Positions 9,489 to 20,925 of a stretch of 48,541 nt of DNA are shown here, piece by piece; the first letter of the stretch is position 1, and the number at the start of each line of letters is the position of its first letter. The notes beneath the pieces are model-generated. The model did no database searches. It had not been told where the DNA came from and was given only the letters and a program-made list of their open reading frames with translations. The translations under genes and the position numbers were made by a program. The stretch spans positions 1,385,752 to 1,434,292 of the forward strand of contig BFEA01000007.1 in assembly GCA_003427395.1 (NCBI GenBank), read 5' to 3'. This DNA comes from Chara braunii (taxonomy: Eukaryota; Streptophyta; Charophyceae; Charales; Characeae).

Positions 9489-10229
9489 CAATCTCATCCC
9501 CGTTGCATGGCTGGCCACGACCACAATGCTTCGAAGTGACCGGGTCGGATCGTCCTGGTTGGTGCTGGATGTTTCAACAGCCAATAAAGTGACACATCAT
9601 CTCGATAGAAAATATACTGCACTAGAGCACCGATCAAAACGTCCATGTAAACTAATACTATGGCTCCAGAGGGGTGATTGTGCTTCCAAACTTCCAGTCA
9701 AACTGTTCTAATGCATCCACAGTACATGCCACATCAACTACAAAGACAATAGCACTGTACTCAGCAACTTCACTCACAGTGGCTGCCGCACACTTGTATT
9801 ATGGCAACACGAGTATCTCCACAATCAGTACGCCGAATCATGATTTGACTTCATGGACTATCTTGCCAAACGGTTTGACACCAGTTCGAGTCCGGATAGA
9901 GCAAATCGAATTAAACCCTCATTGCTCCCAAACCTGTTTTGATGAACCCATTGGCTCACTCGACCCTGAAGCACCAAACCAAAAAGCTTTGGGCATACAA
10001 GGAGCGCTCACACTAGCAGGAGTATCACGTATTCTGGAATATCGTGCAATGAAGAAAGAGAGGTAGAAAGTATGCTTGCAGGAGCCTCCCATTGCATTGC
10101 ATGCATGCCCTTAAGTGCTTAGAGATGACTCACCCAGACACGTGCTCTCTCACCTTTGTGCATCAGCAAATAGCTCTCCACAGAATCCGACATGTGACAA
10201 CTACCCTTCACAGTCAAATTCAACCAGAG
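9461..10229. other. Unique-looking DNA inside the inverted repeat; no certain gene
   Basis: Starts with a ~28-nt poly(T). On the minus strand about 9660-9800 reads as plausible protein (AIVFVVDVACTVDALEQ) but stop codons interrupt it a little upstream, so it may be a decayed exon. I do not recognise the family. Confidence 0.3.
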
Positions 10230-10463
10230 TCAAACGAGACGTCGAGTCCAAACTATACTTGCCAATGACCTCTCGTTGTGCATTGAGTCTCTTACATCGA
10301 CAAACCACCTACAATCGAAGTAGCCAGGCTCCTTGAACATCTCAGAAATGGTCGAATTTTCCAGTGCTGTTGAAACAATTACCAGGCAATCTGCAATGAC
10401 AACTGCATGCATGTCATCCTTAATGTTTCTTATGTACTCTTCACACAAGAACAACGAACCCAT
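10230..10463 (-). CDS. Gene-like fragment of unknown family (77 aa open frame)
   Basis: A minus-strand frame from ATG 10463 has a balanced amino-acid composition, unlike the repeat-derived frames around it. It includes a hydrophobic VVIADCLVIVSTAL stretch (about residues 22-35) and an acidic/aromatic segment with GYFDCRWFVDVRDS (about residues 47-60). The frame is open about 40 nt upstream of the ATG, where a GTTACAG (splice-acceptor-like) occurs. I do not recognise the family. With the fragment near 9660-9800 on the same strand it could be part of a spliced or captured host gene, or chance. No function is assigned. Confidence 0.25.
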   Translation of the reverse strand: MGSLFLCEEYIRNIKDDMHAVVIADCLVIVSTALENSTISEMFKEPGYFDCRWFVDVRDSMHNERSLASIVWTRRLV

Positions 10464-10616
10464 ACTACTGTAACATCGATAGGACCATAATGGAACGCAG
10501 AGTCACGACTCCATAAAAATGAAACAAAGCAGAGGAGGCGGACGACATGGATATTAAGCAGAAAGCGAAATCAAGCAATCTGAGACTCTTGAAATCTGCA
10601 CGCCCATGGCTCGGTA

Positions 10617-10925
10617 CCAGCATAATCAAAGTTACCACCGGTCCAACGAAGAGGTACGGCGCATCGCAGTGCTCCTACTGCCATCAACAAACCCACAGTT
10701 ACTGCCGTTACTGCAGTTACTGCAGTTACCGCAGTTACCATGCCACCTCATAGCTTCCACCCCCTGCTCTGCTCCATCCCTTCCAGCGTAATCAAAGTTA
10801 CCACCAACAGAGAGGTACAACGTATCGCAGTGTCCTTACTGCCATCAGCAAACCCACAGTTACCACAGTGAATCAGTGACCACACCACCTCATAGCTTCC
10901 ACCCCCTGCTCTGCTCCATCATCCC
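10617..10925. repeat. 176-bp tandem repeat, two units, with internal 9-bp repeats
   Basis: Units beginning CCAGCRTAATCAAAGTTACC at 10617 and 10793 both end in CATAGCTTCCACCCCCTGCT. The first unit contains a run of GTTACYGCA repeats (about 10697-10740) that the second lacks. Confidence 0.9.
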
Positions 10926-11702
10926 TCCAGCTCAACTTACCCGCCCTACGTGTACAACCAGCCCATTTTGTCATGGTGCCAAGTCGTTCGGACGCGACAA
11001 GCCCGTTGGACGCCTGGGCGTAGTACAACCTGGAGGTCGTGCCGCCTTGCAGCCGAGATCTGACCAAAAAAGGTAACGACGAGAAGCAGTCCTATTTATA
11101 GACCGTGAAATGCGGGGAAGGATCCGTGCCGATAAAGTGCAGAGACACGCGTGAGGAATGGGTGGGCCCAGGGAGATGAGCAATTTCCACAGAAGAAGGA
11201 ATTACATGGGAAGAGGAGGAGATGGCAGACAAATTCAAAAAGTTAGCGAAATCGGATGAATGACCACGCTGCACGGGCTGTCACCCTCCACGCACCTTGT
11301 TCCGACCAGCTTCTGCCCAACCAATGGCCCGCTAAAACAGCGAGAGGCGGGGGACAAAGAGGCGGAAGAGAGAAGAATGCGTCGAAATTAGAGGAGGAGG
11401 GTGAGCAGGAAGCTGGTTCGCTCACATGCATGCATGCACATAAACTCACGTCACGCACATAAGCAAGACCGAAACAACCGAGGATGCTAAAAATAGACAA
11501 TGTGGCTCAAGACTCTACATGCCATCTGGCAGTGGCGGGGGAGTCATGTGTCAGTAACCCAAGGACAAACTCTCAGACAACAATTGTACTCCTGCATTGG
11601 AAGACCCAATTAAGTCCAAGTAAATTGGGTTTTGTACCATGGGTTACCGTACCCCTTACGGCGAGGCACGAGATGTGGATCATCACAGGGAATGGAGGGC
11701 GG
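10926..11702. other. No gene recognised; target DNA of the giant LTR element
   Basis: Nothing coding can be supported. The segment ends in GCGG (11699-11702), which is repeated at 30089-30092 after the LTR element. Confidence 0.45.
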
Positions 11703-12369
11703 TGTCGGTGCGAATACCCTGACAAGGGTATCCGCCCTAGTTTTTGCAAATGACGGGAAGTAAGTTTAAAAGTCTAAGTAGGCCGCGCGAGTCGCGACTA
11801 AGTCTGTTGGGCTACATTGATAGGATGGTTGACTAGAGTAGAGCATGAGTGGGCACGCAATCTTAAGGCACGCGTGTGATTCATCCGTTTGATTAGGCAG
11901 CCGGCCTAGTTGGCTGGCTTGAATCTTTTTGTTATTAGGAATAAAAGGTTCGTACTTATTCAAGACAGTTGACCGTTGGTAGTCCGACGTACGGAGAGGG
12001 ATGCGAGGCGACCACGGCACAAAGAGGGCAAGCCCGTGCGGATGCCTAGCGACAACGTGCCTAGTTAGAAGAAGGAATGAGGGCCTAGGCCTGGGGGCGG
12101 AGCAACACCCATTTATATAGGATACCGCGCACATTAGTCCCAGGTGTGGGCTTAGCCTTATAGGTTACAGTACTGGACTGGCACGGCGGAGGTGCGGGGA
12201 TCGAGACAGGCGGCGGCTTAGGAGCATTGGCGCGACGAAGGGCTGGGGGTTGAGGGTCCCGCAGGACTATCCCTCTTAGTTTTGCTGGGGGAGTCCGAGC
12301 GCGGGCCCACTTGCTTCATCTTTTTTTGTTGATTTTACTTTTTATTTTTTGCTAGTTATTTTATTTTGG

Positions 12370-12455
12370 TTTTATCTTGGCAAGTGCCGGCTCCGAGACC
12401 GACCGTGGCCGGAGAGTCGGTTCTGAGGATATACCACTGAGCTATTGGGGGATAG
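12370..12455 (-). other. tRNA-like segment (A box) inside the LTR
   Basis: On the minus strand TAGCTCAGTGGTA (12432-12444) is an exact consensus tRNA D-arm/A box, preceded by seven nucleotides that could be an acceptor strand. A clear B box is missing; only GGTCTCGGAGCC-like text occurs where one is expected. The same segment is in the 3' LTR (A box at 23543-23555). Probably a tRNA-derived remnant captured by the LTR. Confidence 0.35.
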
Positions 12456-12565
12456 GCCTGCATTTAAATCCCGATGAACGGAGTGGATGAGTAAAGCCAA
12501 GAGTCCTGGGTCATCACGGCGCGATGGGCCGGCAGGTGGCTCGTCCTTCCGGACATCCGTTAAAA

Positions 12566-13231
12566 TTAGAACGGTATAGAGAAGGTTAGCTTGGCCCCTG
12601 CGCAAGGCTGATGCGCGCATAAAGCAGGGGAAGGTTTTTCCCAAGGTTTTTTGTGACTACTTGCTATTTTCGCGGACTCCTCACGTTCAGGCTTTGCAGC
12701 CCAGTACGGTATCGGGTCGCAGTGCGCTCCCGAGGTGAAGCGCAGCGCCCGATTGACGACAACGAGGACAGGCGAAGTTGGAGATGGCGACGGACTAGGC
12801 AGGGCGCAGTGGAGCGAGGATAGCGCGTATGGTCGTTGATGAGACTGGGCGAGGGAGGAGACTAAGTAGAGGTTTTTGGACACCGCGAGTTCAGTGGTGC
12901 GGTCAGATTCCGCGATAGGGGTGTGGGTTGAGTGTTCTGGGATTCGTGGGCTGCGCGAGCCACGGAAGAGCGGAGTGTGAAGTCCCCGGGCGCTTCCGTG
13001 TGAGACCGGGCGGAGGAAGATGCAGACTAAAGGTTGTAAGGACAGACGAAACCTATGGTGAAGACGGATTAGCGTGAGAGTTAGTAGGGGGGCAAAGGAT
13101 AGGAAGAAGGAGCAAAAAGAAAGGGGTGGGGAAGAGCTAGCACGTACGTGGCCATCTATTGGCAGGAGGTCCATTCGATTGCGACGTGGTCCCTCAACGA
13201 TAGTAGTAGATGGATTATTCAGAATGTGCAT
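12566..13231 (-). other. 221-aa antisense open frame in the 5' LTR, coding status doubtful
   Basis: An open frame antisense to the element, Ser/Pro/Leu-rich, with no recognised domain. The 3' LTR carries the same frame (23752-24339), shortened by a TGG to TGA change and with a 3-nt indel that keeps the frame. LTR copies share ancestry, so this is weak support for coding. Confidence 0.2.
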
Positions 13232-14599
13232 GCATACTTCCGCATGCTAGAAGAAGATTCATGTGGGGTTGCTTACCTGAGAGAGCAACGTAGGGGGAGA
13301 CAGCGGGAGGCGGCATGGAGGTGGCAATAGAAAGAAGTGGGGACAGTGAAGTTCAGCGAAGCAGAATGCTTAATAAGCGGTTTGAGGCGCGACGAGCGTA
13401 ATGGCGATGTCAGTGTCACCTATGAATAAGTGGTTTGGCTAGAGCAAACACAAGGAGTTGCGCCTGGGAGAGTGTTTCGGGGTTGCGAAGAATATGCAAT
13501 GCATCTTCTCTCGTTTGAAGGGAAGATTCATTCTCTTTTTGGCATGGATCAGCCATAGGCACAACCATGTACCAATTGAAGGCGAACGAAAGGGAGGATA
13601 CTCACCTGGTTGGAAGGACTAATAAGACCGACCACATGGGAAGGGGAGACAGCCATGGTAAGGAGTCGGAGATACGGTGTAAAGGAGACGAACGAATTTG
13701 TTTCTTTTCGACGAAAAGATTCATTTAGCTCAATATCCCCTGTCGACTGAGCGAAGTAGCGGGGGATGTGTCTCGGGGTTGGAGACTTACCTATGCGTTG
13801 CTTGGTGTGTTGGTGGATGTAGCGCTTCCTTGCTGTTCTTCGTGTATGGCTGAGAGCTGTGTACATCCCCACCTTTCAACGGAAGGCTTATCTTGGTTTT
13901 GCCAACGTTGATAAAAGCGGCCAATCAGTCTCGATCCCGCAGTCAGTTCCTGTCGAAATCTAACCGATTCAGCTACCCGTGCTTGTCATAGTATTTTCTA
14001 CTATTGGAGTTGACCGCAGTGGCTACTAGCTCTATCAAGCTTACGGCCTAAAGTTGGGCTTACTGGTGTGGCTCAATCTTCATGTCCGCCACTAGGGTCA
14101 CGATATGGCTCGCCAAGAAGACTGCCTACAACCAAAGTATGTAGAATTGGTAGGGTACCGAGAGAGAGGGAGAATATATATATATGTATACTTGCCTCAG
14201 GGAAGAACGTTGCACTCAACGCATGATCGTGTATTGACCAGAGTATGGGGTGCCAATACATCTGCCTATAACCCAGCGGTAGACTCATTGTCATTGCACA
14301 TTCTTGATCAGTGGGGCACGACTCGTCAGGACATGTCTCGATTAGACGCTACGGTCGCTTCCTGCTTCAATAGCGGTGTCCCAATGTACATAGTTTGACG
14401 CTCTTTTTTTTTTTTGACTAAGGGAAAGAGGTGGAGGGCATACCTGCTAGCCTAAGTATCGCCCATCCGTGGTGCGAGATTAGAGACTAGCCGGTTGGCC
14501 GACTTACTGTTCATCTGGCCAGCGGAAGCTGCAGTAGGACCAGCTACGAAGCAGGCAGTCTGCGGGGCTGGCGGTCTGCAACTTTTCGCACAGTGGCTA

Positions 14600-15215
14600 C
14601 CGCTAACAACTACCGTGTACTGTGGATGTGTCGGGGGGGCAGTGCACGAGCTGCTGCCGCCGCGGACTGGGCTCAAACTGTCACTATTGGCCACCGCTGT
14701 GCACAGGTTACTGATTGCGGGTTGCTGTTGGTTGTGTACGGGCTGCTCCGCATCACTGTGCACAGCTACTGCTGCTGATTGAGTGTGTGCAAACTACTGC
14801 TGCGGGCTGTTGTTGACTATGCACAGACCGCGGTTGGGTATTGTGCGCAGACGGCTGCTGTCGGGCCTGCTGAGCTGCACGCGGACTGTTGCATACCGCT
14901 GTGTACTGCTGCGAGTAACTAAAGGCTGCCACCGAGCACTGCTGTGGGTTGCTGAGTACTAGGCACAAATGTCTGCTGCCTGCGGTTGATTACTGCGAAC
15001 TGTTGCTCAATGCTCCATACTGATGCACATGGCTGCTGGCTGCTGCATGTTGCAAATGACTGCTGCAGGTTGCTGTTGATCAGCGTTGGGAACTGTTGCT
15101 GCTGAAGACTATTGTTGTTACTGTTGATCAGCGCAGAGAACTACTGATGTTGGTAACTACCGCGGTTATTGAGGACTGTCGTTAAGTATTGCTGCTGCAT
15201 CCAAGGATTGTTACA
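14600..15215. repeat. Degenerate TGCTG/TGTTG-rich short-period array in the 5' LTR
   Basis: Many imperfect units resembling ACTGCTGCGGGTTGCTGTTG, alternating with GCACA segments. The matching array in the 3' LTR is at 25700-26310. Open frames here are repeat translations. Confidence 0.7.
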
Positions 15216-15879
15216 GGTTGTTGGGCGACTGCGATTGGGCTTAGAGGAGTGACTGAGATTGGGAAAGAGGGGGGTTAGTATGATGATTTGGGAGGTCGGC
15301 AGAAGGGCGACTTCGACAGTTTGGCGTGGGAATTGACCAAGTTGCTGCGTACTTGGCTGCCATTGCGGGACCCTCAGGCGCATCAAGGAACGAAGGCCCT
15401 CTCCCTTGCGAGTCTGAGTGCACCCTCCTTGGATCTGAGAGTCTCAAAACTTTCTCTATCTGCCCTTCTCACTCTAAGTTTGATCTATTTGGTTATGAGA
15501 TGAAGGCGGCAGGCGGGATTGCAACCTGTAGGACCGCAACAAGACTCTGCGGAGAGTCATCCCACCGATTGCAGGAGCTTTATCGGAACCTAGGTGAGGT
15601 TCTGGAGGCAGGGAACCATCAGATAATCCATCTCTGTCTGTACATCCGACTACACCCATGTTTGTCTATTCCCCCCTGTAGCTTGATTGACGTATGCATG
15701 CCTGTCCCTATGATTCTTGCTTTCTTTTCTGGAAATAACCAGTTTAAGTAAAGAAATGCATGTGTAATGTCAGTTTCACCTTCTTTGCCTGATTGAAAGC
15801 AGATTGTGGGGTTGCATCTGGGGAAAGGGTGGGGGAAAGGTTGTATTGCCTGAAGTTTGACCGGGCCAACCAAAGGCTG

Positions 15880-16100
15880 GGCCAGTTCCATAAGTTTGGG
15901 AAGACCCTGTGCTATGTTTTATTTTGAATTGCCTGGAGAGCCAGACATGTTCTATAAGTTTGGGTGGTTTTGGTCCAACGCCTCGCACATGCTAGAACCA
16001 GAAGGTTATAATTTTGTTATACTTCATTATTATATTATCTATGAACAGGTTAGTCAGACAGGGTTCCATAAGTTTGGGTGGTCTTACTATAACTTATCAC
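15880..16100 (+). repeat. Diverged repeats with ATAAGTTTGGGTGG box (5' LTR)
   Basis: TTCYATAAGTTTGGGWRG recurs at about 15890, 15950 and 16064. In the 3' LTR it recurs at about 26989, 27050 and 27165, and a fourth time at 27438, inside the segment missing from the 5' LTR. Confidence 0.75.
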
Positions 16101-16582
16101 CAACTGCAGAGAGTATTAATTATGAATAAACTTGTGGTACGAAGGGGCAGGCTGAGTCTTGAGCTGAAAATGATCGGCTCAGCTATATACTACCTCAAAA
16201 GACTAAGTGCAGACAATTATATAAATCCTGGATACTTAAACAGGCTTGAGTCTTGAGCTGAATAAACGCCCTCGGCTTGTCCACCTCTGCAATTGACTGC
16301 AATTGCAGCTGATCAGCTTTCGTACTGTGGACTGGTAGCTTGGAGGGGATACGCCCACCGAAGGGAGGTGGCAGCGCCCGTAAGGTGGAGGTAAGTCGTG
16401 CCTTGCGTAGGCCCTGTCCTGTTGTAGGGGCTCGCGAGAGGTATGGCTGGCACACTCGGCCGGAGCGACTTGCGGAAACTCCATGTATATTCGCGACGAG
16501 GATTGAGACCAACTCCTGCGTGACGCGGTCGGGAGGGTCATGCGCTACCCTTGAGTAGTGTCGGGCCGATGCGCTCAACAGG

Positions 16583-16600
16583 TGGCGTCGTTGCCGGGGA
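16583..16600 (+). other. Primer-binding site, tRNA-Asp type
   Basis: TGGCGTCGTTGCCGGGGA complements the 3' end of plant tRNA-Asp with one mismatch (T for C at position 6). It lies 2 nt after the 5' LTR end (16580), the normal position. This fixes the plus-strand orientation of the element. Confidence 0.85.
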
Positions 16601-18696
16601 TAACGGTTGCCTGCCGTTGTCCCTGGTGGAACGACATTCGGGTATGGGAATGTGAGAAATAGGTAAAGTGGGAAGTTTTCTTTGGGTTTTTGTGATTAAT
16701 CGATTGATGGTATTCGATAGAGACCGAATGAGAGTTGATTATGTGAGATGGTAGTGGCTAAGTGCAATAACGATGTCGCATGAAGAATAAACATTTTGGC
16801 TATGCGGTCAAGTACTTTAACTAGCCTGGTGGTAGGTGGAATTGATACCCTCTCCTGACGTTAAAAGTTGGTAAGGTTTTGGACGATGCCTCGGATGACC
16901 AATATGGCTAAGGAGAAATGAGGGGGTATCAACACGCTGAGTGTGAGGGTTGTGGGAGTTGGCCTTGTAAAGGAGCCTATTATGTTAGAAGTCATTGAAG
17001 GGCTTCGAGGAAAGTCGGGCTAAGGAGGCCAAAAGCTTTATGAACTTGGTATTGGGGTCCTTGAGTCTAGGTTCTAAGCGGTTGTTTGGCCTATATAGTC
17101 ATAGGAGTGTGAAATTTGTCCCACGTGATGTGTTTGAACCAGACGTATGGGACGACAGATAGGTGCAGGGAATGCCGCATTGTTACCTCACTGGAAGTGG
17201 CTACAGAAAGTAGTGAATTTGCATGACGCCTTCCCCTATTAAGGAAATACCTGATCTGAGGGGGTAATTGTAATAACAGTGAAGTAGCTAACGCTTAGAC
17301 TATGTTGCTTACTTTTGATGGGGCGATGACTTGTTGCTGATGTTAGACCTTCGCTTGAATCTTTTCAGGTTTGGACCATCCACTTTAATCTATAGGTTGA
17401 AGTTAAGGACTTGAGACTAGTCTTTTCTAAGGGCATCCCTTACGAGTTATATGTTGAACTCATCCATATATGCCAGATCTTATATGCGTATGTTTGCTTA
17501 ATGTCTAATTATGTGAGGCTATGTGCTTGATGATTATATTTCCTTTAATAATTATCCTTGTCAGAAATATTTACATAGGCCATGTACCTGAAGTATGCAT
17601 TTGAACTATTCAGTTTGCAAGGATTTATATAAGTGTCTCAAGTCCAATTACCGATTTATGGCTGTCTATTAAGGTTTGTATGTTTGGATTGCTCCTCAAA
17701 GAGGGGGTAGAGATATTATGCAGAATCCATGTATGATGCGGATTCAGAGGTGAATGGAGTAACCGCTTCTTGAGATAAGTATTTCTCAGGAAGTGATCAA
17801 TGTCTAAGGCCTGCCCTAAGGAAGGTTGCAATCCTATATTATTATTCCCTTAAGAGGTCGCTTTGAAGAAGCTATAATTTTGTCTTATAAGTAGTAGTGA
17901 GACCCACGCCGGAACTAAGTTCCTCGTCCATAGTGGGGTGTTGTTGTTGTATCTCCTGTGATAAAATGACTACACTACTACTGAATAGGAGGAAAGTGTT
18001 TGAGCCTTGTTAGATCATGGTCTATAAGGGAAGTAGCTACTACTTGCCACAAGAAACGTAGGGGGTGAATCCCCAACTATTTTTTGTGTCAAGTGGGTTC
18101 ACCAGCGCAGGACGGGGTGGCACCACCCGAAGCGTGTATCATGAGGTTGTTTGTTTTATTGACAAGGGTCTGCAAGGAACGGACGCTGGAATTGGAGGGA
18201 AAAACCGTGAGGTTTGATCCTTGAGTGGGACTCGGGGAGTTGAGATAATCCTTTCTAAAGAGGATTACACTGCCCCTCGCCACAGTATGCTTCTGTCAAA
18301 ACTAGGGGAGTAAAATATGGTACTTTCACAAGAATTATATTTGTGAGTACTAACTGTTGGTAATCATATCTTTGACCATAATGTGTCTATCATATGTTAT
18401 GCCTGTCGATATAGACCTGTTGATATGAGATATTTGCATATGCTTCGAGTAACTGACTAGCTTGTGTATGATGTGTTTAGATTATTATGAGTAGTATTGT
18501 TGTCAGTTACTAGGGAAATATATCATTTTTCATGAGTATTATAATTGTGAAATTTTTTATATCTATGAGTGTAATATTATCGTGATATATTACCATTATT
18601 ATTTTCTCTAGGTTGGGTGGTCATAAACACTGGAAATGACGCATTTTAGGAAAAGATGATTTGAAGCCGAGGCTTCAGGAGTAGGGATTGTATAAC
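16601..18696 (+). other. Long untranslated leader of the LTR element
   Basis: About 2.1 kb between PBS and the first gag-like frame with no coding support; this is long for a retrotransposon leader. It may hold packaging or dimerisation signals, which cannot be identified from sequence alone. Confidence 0.5.
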
Positions 18697-18715
18697 ATGA
18701 GTATCAATATGATAA

Positions 18716-19018
18716 CGGAAGGCGTATGCTGAATTTGGGTTTCCTTCTGCCCCATTGCAAGTCGTCCTGCCTGAGTTTCTGGTAGAGAAGTGTTTCAGGG
18801 GACAAGAGAGAATAAAGGCTGCAGCGGAAGCCGCTTTGAGAGCACGAGAATGGGGGTATGAGCGCTATACGTGCGAGCTGATATATGACCTATATCTGGA
18901 TCAAAGATTCTTACCCCATGGTCAAGGACTGAGGAATTTGGTCAACATAGTTGATGCCTATGCTTGCTCTCATGATCCAGAGAAAAGAGCGCTGACTGGG
19001 ATGAGATTCGGGCGGTAG
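18716..19018 (+). pseudogene. Possible N-terminal gag-like fragment
   Basis: An open stretch with balanced composition: an acidic/basic helix-prone part (EKCFRGQERIKAAAEAAL) and then a Tyr-rich part (GYERYTCELIYDLYLDQRF). There is no ATG in this frame; the nearest one (18697, MSINMITEG) is in a neighbouring frame that hits a stop at 18730, so a frameshift near 18720 probably broke the start. It sits 350 bp upstream of the capsid-like frame and in a different frame. Its place at the front of the internal region suggests an N-terminal gag part, but no family is recognised. Confidence 0.4.
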
Positions 19019-19365
19019 TGAACCAATAGAGAGTATCCTCATGCTCTGCCAAGTGCGTCACCCTCAGACTCGTCTACGGCCGCCTTACTATGTAGTACGA
19101 GTGCGAGAGTCAGTGACGTTTGTGATAATAATTAATATCTGCCTATGCCTAGCTTTGAAAGTTTTGCCAATGTGGAATGTATATTGTTCATAGTACCCTT
19201 AAAGTTAAAATAAGGATGACTAAAGCATAAAGTCTTATTTGCGTATATAAGGGAGAAAAGAGGTGTGATCTGAATATTAGAAATACTTTTGTTGCCCCCA
19301 CCTAGCTTAAGGAGACAATCTGATGAGTTGTTAATTGCTATGCGTATCAGGCCAGCATCGACAAC

Positions 19366-20925
19366 ATGGAGGAAGAAAGTGGTTTCACTAAGATCCTGCT
19401 TTGGAGGAGTGCATACCTCACTAAAGTATTGTTGTGCAAGTCAGTACAAGATTCGATGTCTCCAGACCTGCGGGCCTTGCTGTTTCAGGGGAGGAGTTTG
19501 CCTGTCTTCCTGAGCGGCTATCGTGACTTCAGTCTCGCGAAGAGGTGGGATGAGAAGGCGATGTGGAGCATATTGTCGTTATTCGTCTGTGAAGAATTGA
19601 GCGAGGAAGTATATACCTTTATGTTAAAGTCGCGAACTTGGAATGAGATAGAGACCACCTTGAGGATAAGGTTTTCAGAAGATGAAGCAGAGGTTCAGCG
19701 AAGTGGAAGCCTTGTGCAACGAGTCGGGGTCGCGCCAACAGTAGAAGAGTTAAGTGGTATACAAAGGCAAGTGGGGGTATTGGAAGAGAGGTTGTCGCGA
19801 CTGGATGAAGCCAGGCAAGGCAAACGGAAGGCTTCAGAGGGCGCCTCAAGTGAGTCGGCTGGTCAAGGTGAGGAAGAGACAAGAGGGAGTCATCGAGAAT
19901 CACTCCTCGTAAGAACCCCGACAAGGCGGACTAGCGTCCAAGGAAGAGATAAGGGCAATGAGATGGTTGAGGTAAAGGAGGAGCAAAAATATAGCATAGC
20001 CCTGTCTATCGTTGCCTCTGATTCAAAGAGGGGGCGGGTTGACGGGGAAGCGTCTACAATTGCAAGTCGGAAGGAACGAAGGAGTGGGAGACAGTGAGAG
20101 CGCTGGGCAAAGATGGTGTGCAATTGTTGTGAAAAAGTTGGTCATACCCCTCGGAGATGCAAAGCAAAGGGGATGACAAAGGAAAAAGAGAGGCCTAAAT
20201 CTCCCAAGTTAACGAAAGCTCAGCGGAAAGTGAAAAACCTGGCCCAGGGAGGTCAAGGTACCGGAAAAGGGCAGTGTTCGCGGCAAGTGGCGGCCGCCCG
20301 TCAAGAAGTGGGGGACAAAGCAACACAAAAGGGGCCTCTGTTGGCTGAGCAGGGACTAAATGGGCAGTGGGCACCGTGTCTTCAAGTGGGTCTGTGGTCG
20401 ATGTATAATCCATGTGTGCCATGGACACAATGCAGTTGTTTGGGCCCACAAATGAGTATGATACCGCCTAGGCCTCCTGCAGCCCAGACTTGACCTCAGC
20501 CCATGGGACTGTTGCAGCCGCTGACACAACAAGCGTCGCGAGGCGGCATGGCCAGTGGAGGAAGCGAAAGGCAGCAGGATGGAAGGGTCCGCGGGGATGG
20601 AGGACGCGACAATAGAGGACGCGGTGGCAATAAGGGTGACTTTGGAGGAAAGGAAGCAGGTTGGGAAAAATACATTTGCAGACATTGTGCCAAAGAAGAG
20701 CACATAATGAAAATTTTGTCGAGAACGAAGGGTCGATGAAGCAAGTGGTTTAATAAGGACTAATATTGAGGGAGATGTTTTCGACAAGGCTGGGGAGTAT
20801 ATCGATCCAACCATCCCTGGGGGAACACAGAAAGAAGCTTTGCGGCGAGATGGAGCATCGAGTATTGCCTCCTTAATGTACTTGTGGAGAAGAAAGGCTT
20901 GTGTGAGAAGGGCCTGGAGTTTTGA
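19366..20925 (+). pseudogene. gag: Broken gag: capsid-like region, coiled coil, CCHC zinc knuckles
   Basis: Gag would form the retroelement particle and bind its RNA. From 19366 the frame shows a capsid-like helical region (about residues 50-105, with the W/F-rich pattern of plant retrotransposon gags: KRWDEKAMWSIL, TWNEIETTLRIRF). A charged coiled-coil-like segment follows (about 125-155), then basic linker. A CCHC knuckle comes next (CNCCEKVGHTPRRC, about 252-265), and a second one in which the last Cys is Leu (about 438-451). In-frame TGA codons at 20095-20097 and 20491-20493 interrupt it. After 20739 the similarity-like text continues in another frame (20741-20925, with GDVFDKAGEYIDP), implying a frameshift. 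No protease or polymerase follows. Not functional as it stands. Confidence 0.72.

Larger units (their letters stand above)
11703..16580 (+). repeat. 5' LTR (4.9 kb)
   Basis: Colinear with 22798-27345 and then 29783-30088 of the 3' LTR. It lacks the 2.4 kb present between those in the 3' copy. The junction at about 16241-16262 carries GCTTGAGTCTTGAGCTGAA, nearly the same as the sequence at 16150-16170, suggesting a templated filler at a deletion point. Contains no recognised gene. Confidence 0.9.

Noticed and set aside
13500-13548. GGAAGATTCATTCTCTTTTTG in the LTRs as another copy of the foldback core
   Set aside because: Only about 20 bp is similar to the MITE core and no inverted ends are present; it could be chance.
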